Made by a program: the position numbers and the translations under genes
Shown here: positions 6,841-9,556 of the stretch, piece by piece
Position numbering within the stretch: the first letter of the stretch is position 1
How the letters are laid out: the number at the start of each line of letters is the position of its first letter
Origin: Caldilineaceae bacterium
Lineage (GTDB): Bacteria; Chloroflexota; Anaerolineae; Caldilineales; Caldilineaceae
Assembly (NCBI GenBank): GCA_028819675.1
Contig: JAPPKT010000398.1
Span: 1-9,556, forward strand
Direction: 5' to 3'
Length of the DNA: 9,556 bases
Notes under the pieces: model-generated
What the model saw: the letters and a program-made list of their open reading frames with translations, nothing else
Database searches by the model: none
What the model was told of the DNA's origin: nothing

Positions 6841-9556
6841 ATGGTACAAAAAGACAGGCCGCACCCCGTACCCCGGCCCGAACTCAGCAGTCCGCTCCCC
6901 TTTGACGCCGTCGCCCGCCTGCCCCAAGCCATCGACAACGTCGCCATCGCCACCCGCCGCCTGGAAGCCGGGCTGACAATCGAGCACGACGGCCGGCACT
7001 TCACCCTCGATACCACCATCCTCGTCGGCCACCGCTTCGCCATCGAACCGGTAGCAGAGGGCGAACCTCTGCTGTCTTGGGGTCTTCCCTTCGGCGTGGC
7101 GACCCGCCCCATCGCGCCGGGCCAGTATGTATGTAACGCCGGCATGATCGAGGCGCTCGGCCAGCGCGCCCTCGATTTCACCATCCCGCAGCACCCGAAC
7201 TTCCAGGACCGCATCATCCCCTACGAAGTCGACGAAGCGACCTTCCGTCCCGGTCAGCAGGTGGAACCATACAAAGAGGGGCGCACCTTTCTCGGTTTCC
7301 GCCGCGACGGCGGGCGCGGTGTCGGCACGCGCAACACGATCGTCATCCTGGGAACCACCTCAAGCACAGCCGCCTTTGCCAGAAGCCTGGCGCAGGCACT
7401 GCAGCCCGCCGCCGCCCACTTCCCCGGCTTCGACGGTATCGTCGCCATTGCCCACACCGAGGGCAGCGGCTACGAACGGCTCAACAACCGCGACTTTGTC
7501 CTGCGTACCCTCGCCGGCCTGATCGTCCATCCGAACGTCGGCGCGGTCCTCGCCGTGGACACACACGAACCGCACTCGACCGCCGACCGGCCCATCAGCA
7601 ACGCCGAGTTGGAGGCCTATCTGCGCGCCAATGACTACCCTTTGGCAGACGTGCCGCTCCGCTTCTTCACGCTCTCCGGAGATTGGCAGGCCGACCTCGC
7701 CGAAGCCTCTGCAACCGTAGAGCGCTGGCTGCCTACAATCGCGACCCTGCCGCGCACGCCCCAATCCCTGGCCCACCTCAACATCGCCCTCCAGTGCGGC
7801 GGCTCCGACGCCTTCTCCGGCCTCTCCGGCAACCCACTGGCCTCCGCCGTCGCCAAAGAGGTCATCCGCTACGGCGGACGCGCCAACCTGGCCGAGACCG
7901 ACGAACTCATCGGCGCCGAAGCCTACCTGCTGCAGAACACCCGCGATCTCGCTACCGCCCAGGCCTTTCTCGACTATGTTGCCCAGTTCAAGGAACGGCT
8001 GGCCTGGCACGGCCAGACCGCTGAGGGCAATCCCACCGGCGGCAACAAGCTGCGCGGGCTCTACAACATCGCGCTCAAATCCATCGGCGCCGCAATCAAG
8101 CGCCACCCCGACGTGCGTCTGGATTGGACTGTCGACTACGGGGAACGGATGGTGAAGGCCGGGGAAGGATCGACTTTGCCCGGGACCACGGACGCACCTG
8201 CCCCCGGCTTCTACTTCATGAACACACCCGGCAACGACCTCGAAAGCATCGCCGGTCAGGTGGCTGGCGGCTCCAACCTGATCATCTTCGTCACCGGCAA
8301 CGGCTCGATCACCAACTTCCCATTCGTGCCGACCATCAAAGTGATGACAACCACGTCACGTTTTGAGCTTCTATCCAAGGAGATGGACGTGAACGCAGGC
8401 GCCTACCTGGACGGCACGTCCATGGACCAGCTGTGCGAAGAAAGTCTCGATCTGCTGGTAGAGATCGCCTCCGGCCAGCCCAGCAAGGGCGAGCTGGCCG
8501 GTCACTCGCAGATCTCAATCTGGCGCAACTGGCAGCAGCAGGACCACAGCCGGCTCCAGTCGATCCTGGAACGCCCCCGGCCGGACGGGCAGCCGCTCCC
8601 AATCAGAACGCAACCTGCCGAGACGGAAGGGATCGACCTGCCCCAACCGCCCGCGGCCCGCGTCGGCCTCATTCTGCCCACCAGTCTCTGTTCCGGCCAG
8701 ATCGCCGGCATGGCAGCGCAGCGCCTCAACCGTGCCGCCGCAGAGCCGAACGCCGGCGGTCCGGGTGAAGCCGCGAACCCGCCCCTGTTTACCGCCCTGC
8801 CCCACACCGAGGGCTGCGGCGTTGCCTTCGCCTCAACGCAGGCCATCTACGCCCGTACCATGATCGGTTACGCCACCCATCCCCTCGTGGGCGCCTGCCT
8901 CTTTCTGGAGCACGGCTGCGAAAAAGCCCACAACGACTACATCCATTCGCTGCTGCGCGACGGCGGACTCGCAGAGGAGGATTTCGGCTGGGCCAGCGTG
9001 CAGCTGGACGGCGGCATCGCCAGTGTCCTCGACAAGATCGACGGCTACTTCGCCGACCAGGACGCCGCGCTGCGCCGGCAGAACGGGCACGATCGCAAGC
9101 TGTCCCTGGCGCTGCTCAGCGACGGCGACGTGCCCCCACACGCCGCCGACAGCCTCGCACGCATCGCCCGTTGGGTCGTGGCCGCCGGCGGCACCGTCGT
9201 CACACCGGTATCCAACGGGCTGATCGAGGCGCCACCATTCCGCACCGCCCTGGGCCTCGATGCTCCCGACCTGCCTCCCTCCCTCGCCTACGGCCAGGCC
9301 GCCGCGGCAGCCGGTTTCCACCTCATGGACATGCCCACTCCCCACTGGAGCGAGACGCTCACCGGCCTCGGCGCCAGCGGCGCGCACCTGATCATCGCCT
9401 ACTCCGACAAGCTAAGGGCCGGGCATCCGCTCGTGCCCCTACTGCAGCTTGCCGGCGAACACGCGCCCGCCGCGCCCGATCTACGCCTGTGCGGCGACTC
9501 CGGCGCGTGGCCGCAGCAGATCCTGGATCTGGCCGCGCGAACGCTGGCCGGCGACT
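6841..9556 (+). CDS. UxaA/GarD-family dehydratase with a tandemly duplicated catalytic region (3' end outside window)
   Basis: At least 905 residues, open to the window's end. The ATG at 6841 has GGAGG at 6830-6834. Relatives (altronate dehydratase UxaA, galactarate dehydratase GarD) remove water from sugar acids, are metal-dependent and are about 500 residues long. An N-terminal SAF-like domain (about 30-105; HRFAIEPVAEGE, LSWGLPFG, GQYVCN) is followed by GGRGVGTRN (157-165). Copy 1, N lobe: TTSST (172-176), HTEGSG (205-210), LRTLAGLIVHPNVGAVLAVD (221-240). Copy 1, C lobe: QCGGSDAFSG (C319, D323), NKLRGLYN, GFYFMNTPGND (456-466), MDVNAG (515-520). Copy 2 then repeats this order: TSLCSG (C617), HTEGCG (655-660), EHGCEKAHNDY (C693), a degenerate C lobe with LLSDGD (758-763) and GFHLMDMP (825-832). 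The substrate is probably a sugar acid, but the split active-site residues make the reaction uncertain. Codon use matches the neighbours. Confidence 0.9.
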   Translation, partial: MVQKDRPHPVPRPELSSPLPFDAVARLPQAIDNVAIATRRLEAGLTIEHDGRHFTLDTTILVGHRFAIEPVAEGEPLLSWGLPFGVATRPIAPGQYVCNAGMIEALGQRALDFTIPQHPNFQDRIIPYEVDEATFRPGQQVEPYKEGRTFLGFRRDGGRGVGTRNTIVILGTTSSTAAFARSLAQALQPAAAHFPGFDGIVAIAHTEGSGYERLNNRDFVLRTLAGLIVHPNVGAVLAVDTHEPHSTADRPISNAELEAYLRANDYPLADVPLRFFTLSGDWQADLAEASATVERWLPTIATLPRTPQSLAHLNIALQCGGSDAFSGLSGNPLASAVAKEVIRYGGRANLAETDELIGAEAYLLQNTRDLATAQAFLDYVAQFKERLAWHGQTAEGNPTGGNKLRGLYNIALKSIGAAIKRHPDVRLDWTVDYGERMVKAGEGSTLPGTTDAPAPGFYFMNTPGNDLESIAGQVAGGSNLIIFVTGNGSITNFPFVPTIKVMTTTSRFELLSKEMDVNAGAYLDGTSMDQLCEESLDLLVEIASGQPSKGELAGHSQISIWRNWQQQDHSRLQSILERPRPDGQPLPIRTQPAETEGIDLPQPPAARVGLILPTSLCSGQIAGMAAQRLNRAAAEPNAGGPGEAANPPLFTALPHTEGCGVAFASTQAIYARTMIGYATHPLVGACLFLEHGCEKAHNDYIHSLLRDGGLAEEDFGWASVQLDGGIASVLDKIDGYFADQDAALRRQNGHDRKLSLALLSDGDVPPHAADSLARIARWVVAAGGTVVTPVSNGLIEAPPFRTALGLDAPDLPPSLAYGQAAAAAGFHLMDMPTPHWSETLTGLGASGAHLIIAYSDKLRAGHPLVPLLQLAGEHAPAAPDLRLCGDSGAWPQQILDLAARTLAGD

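Noticed and set aside
7360..8106. 248-codon open frame on the - strand
   Set aside because: It is opposite the conserved UxaA motifs (HTEGSG, CGGSD) and is Gly/Val-rich with no recognisable domain.
8833..9387. 184-codon open frame on the - strand
   Set aside because: It is opposite the second UxaA-like copy, which remains open and conserved in motif order; the product is low-complexity Gly/Ala/Val.

Overview
The window is a high-GC bacterial chromosomal segment (codons strongly biased to G or C in the third position) carrying six protein genes, all on the + strand, and one tRNA gene on the - strand. The mix suggests an environmental, organotrophic bacterium: sugar kinase, PHP metallohydrolase, phytanoyl-CoA-dioxygenase-like oxygenase, UxaA-type sugar-acid dehydratase, and a zinc-ribbon/membrane/LysM protein. 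Chloroflexota (Anaerolineae or Caldilineae-like) is my best guess from gene style, but nothing here proves it. I see no insertion sequence, phage gene or CRISPR array.

Region 1 (1-2513) is a likely operon: the C-terminal part of an alkaline-phosphatase-superfamily metalloenzyme, then a PHP-domain metallohydrolase of the CehA/McbA type, then a PfkB-family sugar kinase whose ATG overlaps the PHP stop codon (ATGA). This looks like a small phosphate-ester and sugar metabolism module with unknown substrate.

Region 2 (2514-3738) is a 358-bp leader, partly AT-rich, with an intrinsic-terminator hairpin and an inverted repeat, followed by a PhyH-family Fe(II)/2-oxoglutarate oxygenase.

Region 3 (3751-3882, - strand) is a selenocysteine tRNA (UCA anticodon, 6-bp D stem with 4-nt loop, 8+5 acceptor/T stack, long variable arm). 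Its sigma-70-like promoter ends only 7 nt before the mature tRNA 5' end. It is convergent with the PhyH gene. The organism therefore probably decodes UGA as selenocysteine, although no selA, selB, selD or selenoprotein gene lies in this window.

Region 4 (3847-6798) holds an intergenic stretch with palindromes, a zinc ribbon / helical / single transmembrane / low-complexity / BON-like / LysM protein, and a 12-TM drug:H+ antiporter-type MFS transporter.

Region 5 (6841-9556, running off the end) is one long uninterrupted frame of at least 905 codons. It is an altronate/galactarate dehydratase (UxaA/GarD) relative in which the catalytic region appears twice in tandem. The two copies have complementary losses: copy 1 lacks the three N-lobe cysteines but keeps the CGGSD motif, while copy 2 keeps the three cysteines and lacks CGGSD. 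This is the most unusual thing in the window.
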